From: CAYFXA01 sp964347135 | GTDB lineage: Bacteria > Patescibacteriota > Microgenomatia > PFEM01 > JAHIFH01 | Direction: 5' to 3' | Assembly (NCBI GenBank): GCA_964347135.1 | Contig: CAYFXA010000009.1 | Coordinates: forward strand, 1-18,914 | Length of the DNA: 18,914 nt | Part shown: positions 7,629-15,445 of the stretch, one piece after another | Position numbering within the stretch: the first letter of the stretch is position 1 | Layout of the letters: each line of letters starts with the position of its first letter | The notes under the pieces: generated by a model | What the model was told of the DNA's origin: nothing | The model's database searches: none | Seen by the model: the letters and a program-made list of their open reading frames with translations, nothing else | Made by a program: the position numbers and the translations under genes

Positions 7629-7658
7629 TTGTCCACGAGAATTATAGCGCAGTATAAT
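7629..7658 (+). promoter_or_regulatory. murJ promoter, TTGTCC-18-TATAAT
   Basis: Plus strand: TTGTCC (7629-7634), an 18-base spacer and consensus TATAAT (7653-7658). The first ATG is ten bases after the -10 box, so the transcript would have a leader of about four bases. It interlocks with the rpsT promoter: the two -10 boxes face each other as ATTATA-gcgcag-TATAAT. Confidence 0.65.
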
Positions 7659-7669
7659 ATGGAAGACAA
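7641..7669 (-). promoter_or_regulatory. rpsT promoter, TTGTCT-17-TATAAT
   Basis: Minus strand: -35 TTGTCT (7669-7664), a 17-base spacer, and consensus -10 TATAAT (7646-7641). The start site would be about 7634, giving a leader of about 25 bases with GAGGG. The -35 box overlaps the murJ start codon. Confidence 0.75.
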
Positions 7670-9345
7670 TGATGAGAAACTTTTGGCGTAACGGTAGACT
7701 GATTTTTTCACGCAAACAAGCGAATATTCTTTCGGCGGCAACCGTGATTATGGCAGCCGTTGCCATGTCTCGGCTTTTAGGTTTGCTTCGGGATCGCTTG
7801 CTAGCTGGCACTTTTTTCGGTGGTCGAGAGTGGCAACTGGATGTTTATTTCGCTGCCTTTCGTATTCCCGATATGATTTTCCAACTTTTGGTTCTTGGCG
7901 CTCTTTCAGCTGCTTTTATTCCTGTTTTTAGCCGCTACTTAGAAAAAAAAGAAGATGAGGCTTATTACCTTTCTTCTTCAATAATTAATTTTTTGTTAAT
8001 CTTTTTTGTTTTACTTTCAATCTTGGTCTTTGTTTTTGCTGAACCCTTAGTGAGATTGATTGCTCCTGCTTTTAACCCGGTTGAGACGAGTTTGATGGTT
8101 AGCTTAACCAGAATTATGCTTCTGGCTCAATTATTTTTTTGCTTGTCTAATTTTTTAACTGGTGTGATTCAGTCCCACCAGCGTTTTCTGGTACCTGCTC
8201 TGTCACCCATTGCTTATAATTTGGGAATAATTTTTGGGATTGTTGCCCTTAGTCCTTGGTTAGGCATTTATGGACCAACTATTGGTGTTGTTTTCGGAGC
8301 CTTTCTCCATTTAATTATTCAGTTGCCCCTTGCTTTAAAATTAGGGCTTCGCTACTCTTTTGTTCTTGACTGGCGCCATCCTGGAGTAAAACAGGTGGCT
8401 CGATTAATGTTGCCGCGGACTCTGGCACTAGCGGTTTATCAGATTGAATTAACCGTAGCCGTTTTCTTAGCTACTTCGCTTGTGGCCGGTTCTTTGTCAA
8501 TCTTTTATTTTGCCCAACACCTAATGAATTTACCCATTGGCCTTTTTGGTATAACCATTGGTCAAGCGGCTTTGCCAACCCTTTCCCGGGAATCAGGTGA
8601 AAAGAGTTTTGATAAATTTAAAAAAACTTTCTTATCTTCTTTTAACCAAATCCTTTATCTTGCCTTACCTGCTAGCGCCATTCTTCTTGTTTTGCGTATT
8701 CCTGCGGTCCGGATTGTTTTTGGCGCTGCCTCTTTTCCTTGGAAAGCAACTTTGTTAACCGGTCGCGTTTTGGCAATTTTTTCAATTTCCATTTTTGCTC
8801 AGGCAGTGATTCAATTATTGGTTAGAGGTTTTTATGCCCTTCACGACACCAAGACTCCTTTTTGGATTGGGGCTTTGGCGGTTTTGGCTAATGTTTCCAT
8901 GAGTTTTTTCTTTATCTTCAGACTCAATTTAGGCATTCTTGGCTTGGCTTGGGCAACAACCATCGCCAGTTTTTTTCAAACGGGTTTGCTGTTAATTTTC
9001 CTTAATCGTGCCATTGGCGGTTTCGATAAAAGAGAGTTTTTTATTCCCTTAATTAAAATGGGAATAGCCACTTTTTTAACAGCGGTTGCCTTATGGGTGC
9101 CAATGCGTTTTCTAGATGAATTTATTTTAGATACTACCCGGACGATTAACTTGATTCTTTTAACAATGGCTGCCACTGCTTCAGGAATGGTAGTTTATCT
9201 TGCTCTTTCCTATTTCTTGAAAATAGCGGAGTTAAAGTCTTTTATTAGTTTGGCAAAACGACTTGGTCGTTGGCGAAAGGTTTTGGAAGAGTCCGAAGAG
9301 ATTATTACCACTCCTGGCCCACAATCAACTTCTAAAGAAGCATGA
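7669..9345 (+). CDS. murJ: Lipid II flippase MurJ (MviN family)
   Basis: 558 aa polytopic membrane protein that flips the peptidoglycan precursor lipid II to the outer face of the membrane. Family marks: SRLLGLLRDRLLAG (34-47), D58 with FRIPD (64-68) in the first helices, the segment LPIGLFGITIGQAALP, and RGFYALHDTKTP in the C-terminal lobe. Length and the predicted 14 or so helices fit full-length MurJ; the last 35 residues are a soluble tail. Two ATGs (7669, 7672) stand together; a GGAAG at 7661 is close to the first but the promoter suggests a near-leaderless mRNA. The TGA stop overlaps the next gene's ATG (ATGA), so the two are translationally coupled. Confidence 0.95.
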   Translation: MMRNFWRNGRLIFSRKQANILSAATVIMAAVAMSRLLGLLRDRLLAGTFFGGREWQLDVYFAAFRIPDMIFQLLVLGALSAAFIPVFSRYLEKKEDEAYYLSSSIINFLLIFFVLLSILVFVFAEPLVRLIAPAFNPVETSLMVSLTRIMLLAQLFFCLSNFLTGVIQSHQRFLVPALSPIAYNLGIIFGIVALSPWLGIYGPTIGVVFGAFLHLIIQLPLALKLGLRYSFVLDWRHPGVKQVARLMLPRTLALAVYQIELTVAVFLATSLVAGSLSIFYFAQHLMNLPIGLFGITIGQAALPTLSRESGEKSFDKFKKTFLSSFNQILYLALPASAILLVLRIPAVRIVFGAASFPWKATLLTGRVLAIFSISIFAQAVIQLLVRGFYALHDTKTPFWIGALAVLANVSMSFFFIFRLNLGILGLAWATTIASFFQTGLLLIFLNRAIGGFDKREFFIPLIKMGIATFLTAVALWVPMRFLDEFILDTTRTINLILLTMAATASGMVVYLALSYFLKIAELKSFISLAKRLGRWRKVLEESEEIITTPGPQSTSKEA

Positions 9346-10208
9346 GTGTTGATATAGATTCTAAGATTAGGGCCATTAAAGAAGAAATTCGCCGAACTCC
9401 TTATCACAAAGGCACCGAACATTATATTGGTCACCTCAAAGCTAAGTTAGCCAAATTAAAACAGCGCCAAGCGCAAACAAAGCCCAAAGGGAAAGGCAAA
9501 GGTTTTGCTTTAAAAAAATCTGGTGATGCCACTGTTGTTTTGGTTGGCCCGCCATCAGTGGGCAAGTCAAGCCTACTAAATAAACTCACCGGCGCCCATG
9601 CTCGGGTTGAAGAATGGCCTTTTACCACGCTTGAGGTTATTCCTGGGATGCTGCAATACAAAGGCGCCAATATCCAGATTTTGGATTTACCCGGTCTTAT
9701 TGGTGGTGCTGCTATGGGCAAAGGCAGGGGAAAAGAAGTATTTTCCGTTGTTCGAATCGCTGACCTTTTAGTTTTAATGGTTGATGTTAAAACCGAATCA
9801 AAACTATCTTCTCTGTTAAAAGAATTGGAGAAACTCGAGATTGAATTACCAATAATCGTTCTCATAAACAAAATTGATTTGTTAACAAAATCCCTTAAAT
9901 CTAGAGCAAAAGAGAAGATTTATATTAGCGTTCAAAAGGAAATTGGTCTTGATAAATTGAAAGAAGCGATTTGGTTAAAATTAGAGTTAATCAGAATTTA
10001 TCTTAAACCAAAAGGGGAGAAACCAGATTTAAAAGAGCCTTTGATTTTGAGAAAAGGGGCTAAAGTTTCAGCCGTGGCTGAAAAAACTTTTCCCAAACAA
10101 AAGGATTTTAAGCAAATTCTACTTTGGGGACCAAGTGCCCGTTTTCCAGGACAGCAAGTGAGTTTGAACCATCAATTAAAAGATAAAGATGTTTTGTCTT
10201 TTGTTTAG
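9342..10208 (+). CDS. DRG-family (Obg-related) TGS GTPase, compact form
   Basis: 288 aa. The N-terminal helix pair reads IKEEIRRTPYHKGTEHYIGHLKAKLAKL, cut here at 16-40 of the chain, and closely matches the DRG N-terminus. The G domain has GPPSVGKS (G1, 69-76), the TT switch (95-96), DLPG (G3, 115-118), NKID (G4, 176-179). LIRIYLKPKGEKPDL (216-230) and the TGS domain (about 234-288, with LLWGPSARFPGQQVSLNH) complete the DRG order. DRG GTPases bind translating ribosomes in eukaryotes and archaea, where the TGS and a Dfrp partner matter; a bacterial role is unknown. The G3-to-G4 stretch is about 60 residues, too short for the S5D2L insert of typical DRGs. No Dfrp-like gene is seen. It is coupled to murJ by a 4-base overlap. 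Confidence 0.88.
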   Translation: MSVDIDSKIRAIKEEIRRTPYHKGTEHYIGHLKAKLAKLKQRQAQTKPKGKGKGFALKKSGDATVVLVGPPSVGKSSLLNKLTGAHARVEEWPFTTLEVIPGMLQYKGANIQILDLPGLIGGAAMGKGRGKEVFSVVRIADLLVLMVDVKTESKLSSLLKELEKLEIELPIIVLINKIDLLTKSLKSRAKEKIYISVQKEIGLDKLKEAIWLKLELIRIYLKPKGEKPDLKEPLILRKGAKVSAVAEKTFPKQKDFKQILLWGPSARFPGQQVSLNHQLKDKDVLSFV

Positions 10209-10215
10209 ATACCTC

Positions 10216-10244
10216 TTGACAAAAATTAGCAGTCATGTTATAAA
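10216..10244 (+). promoter_or_regulatory. hrcA operon promoter, TTGACA-17-TATAAA
   Basis: Perfect -35 TTGACA (10216-10221), a 17-base spacer, and -10 TATAAA (10239-10244). The expected start site, about 10251, is three bases before the hrcA ATG, with no Shine-Dalgarno in between. The -10 box falls inside the CIRCE operator. Confidence 0.85.
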
Positions 10245-10252
10245 AGTGCTAA
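10226..10252 (+). promoter_or_regulatory. CIRCE operator (HrcA binding site)
   Basis: TTAGCAGTC-N9-AAGTGCTAA; the known CIRCE consensus is TTAGCACTC-N9-GAGTGCTAA, so each arm has one mismatch and the 9-base spacer is exact. It covers the -10 box and probable transcription start, so HrcA binding would block polymerase directly. Its position next to hrcA implies autoregulation of the whole chaperone operon. Confidence 0.92.
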
Positions 10253-10253
10253 C

Positions 10254-10985
10254 ATGGCAGAGTTAACTGAACGCCAAATCAAAATTTTAAAATCGGTTAT
10301 TGAAGAATACATGGAGTCAGCTGAGCCGGTTGGTTCAGAAACGCTTGAGAAAAAATATGAACTTGGTGTTTCTCCGGCAACGATCAGAAATGAAATGGTT
10401 GCTCTGACTGAGATGAAATATCTTCGTCAACCTCACACCTCTGCTGGTCGAGTTCCTTCTAAAGAAGCTTTCAAATTTTATGTCGATCAATTAATGGAAG
10501 AGAAAAAACTTTCAGTGGCAGATGAAGTTGCTGCCAAAGAAAAAGTTTGGGATGCTCGTTTTGATTTTGATAAATTAATGCACCAGGCAACTAAAGCCCT
10601 TGCAGAAAGGTCTCGGGCTTTGGCAGTCGCGGCCACTAAAAAAGGTGATGTTTACCATTCCGGCTATGCCAATATTTTGGAGATGCCCGAGTTTTATGAT
10701 ATTGATGTTACCCGGGCGGTTCTTTCCATGCTTGATGAAACCAATCGTTTGTTAGATTTGTTTGCTCGTTCTTTTGGTGAGGAACCGATTCACCTTTTAC
10801 TTGGTGATGAGTTGGGCTATGAATTTCTTGAACCTTGTGGAATGGTTTTTGTTCAATTTGATGCTGGACCAGAAAAAAGTGGTTCTCTGGGAGTGATTGG
10901 ACCAGCAAGACTTAATTATCCTCGAGTTATTCCCATAGTTCGTTATTTCGGAAATTTACTAGAGGAGATTCTCAAAGAGGTTTAG
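10254..10985 (+). CDS. hrcA: Heat-inducible transcription repressor HrcA
   Basis: 243 aa. The N-terminal winged helix (about 1-75) carries ERQIKILKSVIEEYMESAEPVGS cut to its core at 6-28, the ATIRNEM recognition helix (42-48) and the signature HTSAGRVPS (61-69) followed by FYVD. The remainder is a shortened dimerisation/insert region; many HrcA proteins are about 340 aa, so this one is about 100 residues smaller. HrcA binds CIRCE and is released on heat stress when chaperones are titrated; the CIRCE site is immediately upstream. The start is fixed by the CIRCE/promoter layout and the family N-terminus. The grpE ATG follows one base after the stop. Confidence 0.95.
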   Translation: MAELTERQIKILKSVIEEYMESAEPVGSETLEKKYELGVSPATIRNEMVALTEMKYLRQPHTSAGRVPSKEAFKFYVDQLMEEKKLSVADEVAAKEKVWDARFDFDKLMHQATKALAERSRALAVAATKKGDVYHSGYANILEMPEFYDIDVTRAVLSMLDETNRLLDLFARSFGEEPIHLLLGDELGYEFLEPCGMVFVQFDAGPEKSGSLGVIGPARLNYPRVIPIVRYFGNLLEEILKEV

Positions 10986-10986
10986 G

Positions 10987-11418
10987 ATGACGAGAAAAAA
11001 GACAAAGAAAACCGAGTTAAAACTCGAGGACCTTGAAAATCGCTTGAAACGGACATTAGCAGATTATGCTAATCTAGAAAAAAGAATTGCCCGAGAAAAA
11101 AAGGAGTTTGTTAAATTAGCCACTGCCCAGCTTTTGGACAAACTTCTTTCTGTTTTAGATGACTTAGAATTGTGTGAAAGGCATTTGCAAGATAAGGGCG
11201 TTTCCATGGTCTGCAGCCGTTTTCAAGAGGTCTTAGAGAGCGAGGGAGTTGAAGAGATAAAAGCTTTGGGCAAAAAATTTGATCCGGGAACAATGGACGC
11301 GGTCGAAATTATTCCGGGTCCGAAAAACAAAGTCGTTGAAATCGTTTTAAAAGGTTATTTATTAAATGATAAAGTTTTGAGACCAGCCAAAGTTAAAGTT
11401 GGTCAAGGAAAAAAGTAA
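10987..11418 (+). CDS. grpE: Nucleotide exchange factor GrpE (short)
   Basis: 143 aa: a long N-terminal helix (ENRLKRTLADYANLEKRI at about 17-34), a four-helix dimer segment with LLSVLDDLELCERH, and a C-terminal beta domain with KFDPGTMDAVE and GYLLNDKVLRPAKVKV, the standard GrpE signature. GrpE releases ADP from DnaK. It is about 50 residues shorter than the E. coli protein, mainly from loss of the acidic N-terminal extension. GAGG lies six bases before the ATG. The dnaK ATG is one base after the stop, and dnaK's AAGGA ribosome site sits in the last grpE codons. Confidence 0.95.
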   Translation: MTRKKTKKTELKLEDLENRLKRTLADYANLEKRIAREKKEFVKLATAQLLDKLLSVLDDLELCERHLQDKGVSMVCSRFQEVLESEGVEEIKALGKKFDPGTMDAVEIIPGPKNKVVEIVLKGYLLNDKVLRPAKVKVGQGKK

Positions 11419-11419
11419 C

Positions 11420-13321
11420 ATGTCAAAAATTATTGGCATTGATTTAGGTACAACTAACTCCGCGGTTGCGGTGATGGAAGCTGGTAAAGCCAAAATAATT
11501 CCTTCGGCTGAAGGCAAGAACATTATTCCTTCAGTGGTTGAGCCAAATAAGAATCTGGTTGGTGAAGTAGCTAAGCGCCAGATGATTTTAAATCCTGATA
11601 ACACCGCCTATTCAGTTAAGCGATTAATGGGTCGGCGTTTTACTGATAAGGAAGTTAAGAAAACCCAGAAAATGGTGCCTTATGAAGTTAAAGCTGGTAA
11701 AGACGGCATGGCGGTGATTCACATCGCTGGTCGAGATTATACTCCTCAGGAACTTTCAGCCAAAATCTTAGGAAAATGTAAAGCTGATGCCGAAGCTTAT
11801 CTTGGTGAGACGGTTGACAGAGCCGTGATTACGGTTCCGGCTTACTTTGATGATGCCCAAAGACAAGCAACCAAACAAGCCGGGGAAATTGCTGGTTTTA
11901 AAGTAGAAAGAATTATTAATGAACCCACGGCGGCTTCTTTGGCTTATGGTTTGGAAAAGAAAAAAGGGGAGACGATTGCGGTTTATGACTTGGGTGGGGG
12001 TACTTTTGATATTTCGATTCTTGAGATCGGCGAAGGCGTTTTTGAAGTTAAAGCCACTAATGGGGATACTCATTTGGGTGGGGATGATTTTGACCAAAGA
12101 ATTCTTGATTATTTAGCGGATGAATTTAAAAAAGAGCATGGGATTGATTTAAGAGAAGACAAACAGGCTCTCCAAAGATTAAGAGATGCGGCTGAAAAAG
12201 CCAAAGTTGAATTGTCTTCTTCTCAAGAAACGGAAATCAACCAGCCTTTTATTACCCAAGGCAAAGACGGTCAGCCCTTGCATCTAACGATGAAGCTGAC
12301 ACGGGCCAAATTGGAACAACTTGTTGATGATTTGATTGAGAAAACCATGGGTCCAGTGAAAGCTTGTTTAAAAGATGCCAAGATTAAACCTTCTGATGTT
12401 GATGAAGTCATTTTGGTTGGGGGAATGACCCGAATGCCCAAGGTTTATGAAACGGTTAAAAAATATTTTGGTAAGGAGCCAAACAAATCGGTTAATCCTG
12501 ATGAAGTCGTGGCGGTTGGCGCTGCCATTCAAGCAGGTGTTCTTGGTGGAGAAGTCAAAGATATTCTTCTTTTGGATGTGACCCCTCTAACCCTGGGAAT
12601 TGAGACTTTGGGAGCAGTGAGAACACCCTTGATTGAAAGGAATACAACCGTTCCCACTTCTAAATCCCAAATTTTCTCAACCGCGGCTGATAATCAAACC
12701 CAAGTTGAAGTTAATGTTCTTCAAGGGGAAAGACCAATGGCCATGGATAACAAATCATTGGGAAGATTTATTCTTGCCGGAATTCCGCCTGCCCCAAGAG
12801 GCGTACCCCAAATTGAGGTTATTTTTGATATCGATGCCAACGGCATTCTCAATGTAAAGGCGGTTGATAAAGCGACTAACAAAGAACAATCAATTACCAT
12901 TAAAGGTGCGGTTGGTCTTTCTGATGATGAAGTCAAACAAGCCCAGGCCGAAGCCGAAAAACACGCTGCCGAAGACCAAAAGAAAAAGGAAATGGTTGAA
13001 GCCAGAAACCAAGCCGATAACTTAGTTTTCACTGCGGAAAAAACCCTCAAAGACGCGGGCGATAAAGTTAAGGAAGCAGATAAAGAAAAAGTAGAAGCAG
13101 AGGTTAAAGTCGTCAAAGATCTCCTGGCCAAGGAAGACGCCACCAAAGAGCAATTCGAAGAAGCATCAAAGAAACTCTCTGAAGTTCTTCAAACGGTTGG
13201 GGCGGCCATGTACCAAACCCAACAGGCCCAGCAAGCACCACCACCAAAAGGCAAGAAAAAGAAAAAGCCAAAGGCTTCAACAGGCAAAGAAAAAGCAGAA
13301 GAGGGAGAAGTGGTAGAATAG
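11420..13321 (+). CDS. dnaK: Chaperone protein DnaK (Hsp70)
   Basis: 633 aa from the ATG at 11420 (MSKIIGIDLGTTNS); an in-frame TTG at 11399 lies inside grpE and is rejected. The ATPase domain has IDLGTTNS, VITVPAYFDDAQRQATK, INEPTAASLAYG, YDLGGGTFDIS and ILVGGMTRMP. The linker DILLLDVTPLTLGIET leads to the substrate-binding domain with NVLQGER and the helical lid. AAGGA (11405-11409) is ten bases upstream of the start. The C-terminal tail is unusual: Gln/Pro, then a run of five lysines (GKKKKKPKAST), ending in acidic EEGEVVE. DnaK works with the adjacent DnaJ and GrpE. Confidence 0.98.
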   Translation: MSKIIGIDLGTTNSAVAVMEAGKAKIIPSAEGKNIIPSVVEPNKNLVGEVAKRQMILNPDNTAYSVKRLMGRRFTDKEVKKTQKMVPYEVKAGKDGMAVIHIAGRDYTPQELSAKILGKCKADAEAYLGETVDRAVITVPAYFDDAQRQATKQAGEIAGFKVERIINEPTAASLAYGLEKKKGETIAVYDLGGGTFDISILEIGEGVFEVKATNGDTHLGGDDFDQRILDYLADEFKKEHGIDLREDKQALQRLRDAAEKAKVELSSSQETEINQPFITQGKDGQPLHLTMKLTRAKLEQLVDDLIEKTMGPVKACLKDAKIKPSDVDEVILVGGMTRMPKVYETVKKYFGKEPNKSVNPDEVVAVGAAIQAGVLGGEVKDILLLDVTPLTLGIETLGAVRTPLIERNTTVPTSKSQIFSTAADNQTQVEVNVLQGERPMAMDNKSLGRFILAGIPPAPRGVPQIEVIFDIDANGILNVKAVDKATNKEQSITIKGAVGLSDDEVKQAQAEAEKHAAEDQKKKEMVEARNQADNLVFTAEKTLKDAGDKVKEADKEKVEAEVKVVKDLLAKEDATKEQFEEASKKLSEVLQTVGAAMYQTQQAQQAPPPKGKKKKKPKASTGKEKAEEGEVVE

Positions 13322-13328
13322 AAATGAA

Positions 13329-14225
13329 ATGGCAACCAAACGCGACTACTATGACATCCTTGGTGTTTCCAAAAACGCTTCTAAAGATGAGATAAGAAAA
13401 GCTTATCGAAAGTTAGCCCTTGAATGGCATCCGGACAGAAACAAATCCTCTAACGCCAACGACAAATTCAAAGAAATCAACGAAGCTTACGAAGTTCTTT
13501 CTGACCCCAAGAAAAAAGAAACCTATGATCAATTCGGTCACACCGCTTTTGACCCAAGATATGCTGGTTTTGGCGGAGGAGCACCGGGTGGCGGACCTTT
13601 TCCTGGTGGCCAAACAAGAACTTATAAACAGGGACCTTTTACTTACACTTACACCACTTATGGTACCGGTCCGGGAATAGAGTTCGATTTTGGCGGTTTT
13701 TCCGACCCTTTTGAGATTTTTGAACAATTTTTTGGTGGAGGCTCTCCTTTTGGCAGACGAGAAACCAAACCCCGTTATGGTTTAACTCTTTCTTTTATGG
13801 AAGCGGTTAAAGGCTGTGAGAAAGAAGTAGATATTGATGGCAAAAAAAGAAAAATTAAAGTTCCTGCTGGTGTTGATGATGGTTCCAGAATTCGGTTTAG
13901 AGATTTTGATATAACCATTGATGTTAAACCAGACAAAACTTTTCAAAGAGATGGGGCTGATGTTTTTGTTAACCACCAAATTTCTTTAAAAATGGCAATG
14001 TTAGGTGGAACAACCGAAGTGCCAACAATTGATGATAAAGTAAAACTAAAAATTCGTCCTGGTACTCAACCCGGCACCATGGTTCGTCTTCGTGGCAGGG
14101 GAATCAAGAAACTCCGTGGTTTTGTTAGAGGCAAAGGCGACCAATATGTTAGACTCCAAGTCAAAATTCCTGAGAAACTGACTCGTGAACAAAAAGCGGC
14201 CGTTAAGAAATTAGAAGAGAAATAG
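13329..14225 (+). CDS. dnaJ: DnaJ/CbpA-type J-domain co-chaperone without zinc finger
   Basis: 298 aa. The J domain (about 5-72) has YYDILGVSKNASKDEIRKAY, cut at 8-26, and HPD at 34-36, the motif that stimulates DnaK ATPase. A Gly/Phe-rich region (about 76-147) and two beta C-terminal domains follow (KVPAGVDDGSRIRFR; LKIRPGTQPGTMVRLRGRG). The four CxxCxGxG zinc motifs of class A DnaJ are absent; only one Cys is present. It is therefore class B (CbpA/DnaJ-B-like), although it sits in the dnaJ slot of the hrcA-grpE-dnaK operon. The gene starts seven bases after dnaK, and its TAG overlaps the GTG of the next gene by one base. Confidence 0.93.
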   Translation: MATKRDYYDILGVSKNASKDEIRKAYRKLALEWHPDRNKSSNANDKFKEINEAYEVLSDPKKKETYDQFGHTAFDPRYAGFGGGAPGGGPFPGGQTRTYKQGPFTYTYTTYGTGPGIEFDFGGFSDPFEIFEQFFGGGSPFGRRETKPRYGLTLSFMEAVKGCEKEVDIDGKKRKIKVPAGVDDGSRIRFRDFDITIDVKPDKTFQRDGADVFVNHQISLKMAMLGGTTEVPTIDDKVKLKIRPGTQPGTMVRLRGRGIKKLRGFVRGKGDQYVRLQVKIPEKLTREQKAAVKKLEEK

Positions 14226-15421
14226 TGAAACTAATTTTTATTCAATCCAAAAACAACCGCAACAGCATTACTGCTTTGTGTGGGGCAGTTGAAAAAGAAA
14301 GACTAGTTCTAAAGGTTAAGATAGTCGAGGAAAAAGATTTATTTAAAAAAATAAGAAAAGATTCTGCCAAAACCATTATCGCTTTTTCCTTTCAAACTCC
14401 AGATATTTTCAGAATAGCCAAACTAATTCCTCGGATAAGAAAGATTAGTAAAGACTTTATTATCGTTGCTGGTGGCGCCCATCCTTCTGGCGCACCCAAA
14501 CAAACCCTAAAAATGGGTTTTGATTTTGTTTTTATTGGTGAAGCAGAAGAAACTTTTGTTGATTTTTTGAAAAAAATTATTAAAGGAAAGAAAATCTCCC
14601 AAAAAATAGTTAAGTCAACCCCAGTAGACATTTCTAAATATTCTCCTATCTCTGAAAAATATAAGGCCTTTGGGCCAATTGAAATTACTCGCGGTTGTCT
14701 CTTTGGTTGCCATTTTTGTCAAACCACCTATTTATTTGGCAAAATGAGACACCGGACGATTGGACAGATAACAGAGGCAACGAAGATATTGGTAAGAAGC
14801 GGAAGAACTGATATCCGCTTCGTCAGTCCTAACATTTTGTCTTATGGCTCAAAAGATGGGATAAAGCCTAATCTAAACAAGCTTGAAGAGATGTTGAAAT
14901 CAGTTCGAGCAGTTAAAGGAGTAAGAAAAGTTTTTGCTGGCAGTTTTCCTTCAGAAGTAAGGCCAGAGCAATTAAATAAAAGAGCTTTAGAAATTATCAA
15001 AAAATATTGTGATAATGATAATTTGATTATTGGTGCTCAATCAGGCAGTAGTTCAATGCTTAAGAAATGCCACCGTCGTCATGGTATTATTGATGTTCAC
15101 CGAGCCATCAAATTAACTCTTGAAGCCGGTTTCAAAGCCAATGTTGATTTTATTTTTGGCATGCCAGGAGAAACAAAAAAGGAAGAGCAAGAGACGATTG
15201 ACTTCATAAAAGAATTGGTGACAATGAAAAACGTCCGTATTCACGGCCACACCTTTTTACCTTTACCCGGCACTCCTTGGGAAAAAGAAAAACCAGGTAA
15301 AATCTCTCCTCAAATGAGAACTTTTCTCAAGAATTTAAGAAGTGCCGGAAAAGAATATGGTGATTGGGAGGAGCAAGAAAGAATGGGAGAGCGACTGATT
15401 AAGGAGTTTGAAGGAGAGTAA
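14225..15421 (+). CDS. Radical SAM protein, MJ_1487-like (B12-binding/radical SAM type)
   Basis: 398 aa, GTG start overlapping the dnaJ stop (TAGTG). The N-terminal Rossmann-like part (about 1-125) has GGAHPSG (83-89) and GEAEETF (105-111), as in B12-binding-domain radical SAM proteins, but no DxHxxG cobalamin motif, so B12 binding is doubtful. The radical SAM core has C158-x3-C162-x2-C165 in ITRGCLFGCHFCQ for the 4Fe-4S/SAM cluster, then MRHR, SPNILSYGS, FPSEVRPE, GAQSGSSSMLKKCHRRH, FGMPGET (311-317) and FLPLPGTPW. This motif series fits the MJ_1487-type family known mainly from archaea; reaction and substrate are unknown to me. No terminator separates it from dnaJ, so it probably shares the CIRCE-controlled transcript. 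A close paralogue follows. Confidence 0.85.
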   Translation: MKLIFIQSKNNRNSITALCGAVEKERLVLKVKIVEEKDLFKKIRKDSAKTIIAFSFQTPDIFRIAKLIPRIRKISKDFIIVAGGAHPSGAPKQTLKMGFDFVFIGEAEETFVDFLKKIIKGKKISQKIVKSTPVDISKYSPISEKYKAFGPIEITRGCLFGCHFCQTTYLFGKMRHRTIGQITEATKILVRSGRTDIRFVSPNILSYGSKDGIKPNLNKLEEMLKSVRAVKGVRKVFAGSFPSEVRPEQLNKRALEIIKKYCDNDNLIIGAQSGSSSMLKKCHRRHGIIDVHRAIKLTLEAGFKANVDFIFGMPGETKKEEQETIDFIKELVTMKNVRIHGHTFLPLPGTPWEKEKPGKISPQMRTFLKNLRSAGKEYGDWEEQERMGERLIKEFEGE

Positions 15422-15445
15422 AGTTTTTTATTTAACAAAATTTTT

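Noticed and set aside
7610..7741. 131-aa N-terminally extended reading of rpsT
   Set aside because: The extra 44 residues are not S20-like, and this stretch holds the rpsT promoter and the murJ start.
11399..11419. TTG start giving a 640-aa DnaK
   Set aside because: It lies within grpE; MSKIIGIDLGTTNS from the ATG at 11420 is the conserved DnaK start and has AAGGA upstream.
14225..15421. Cobalamin-binding DxHxxG motif in the radical SAM proteins
   Set aside because: I looked for it in both N-terminal domains and did not find it, so B12 dependence is not claimed.
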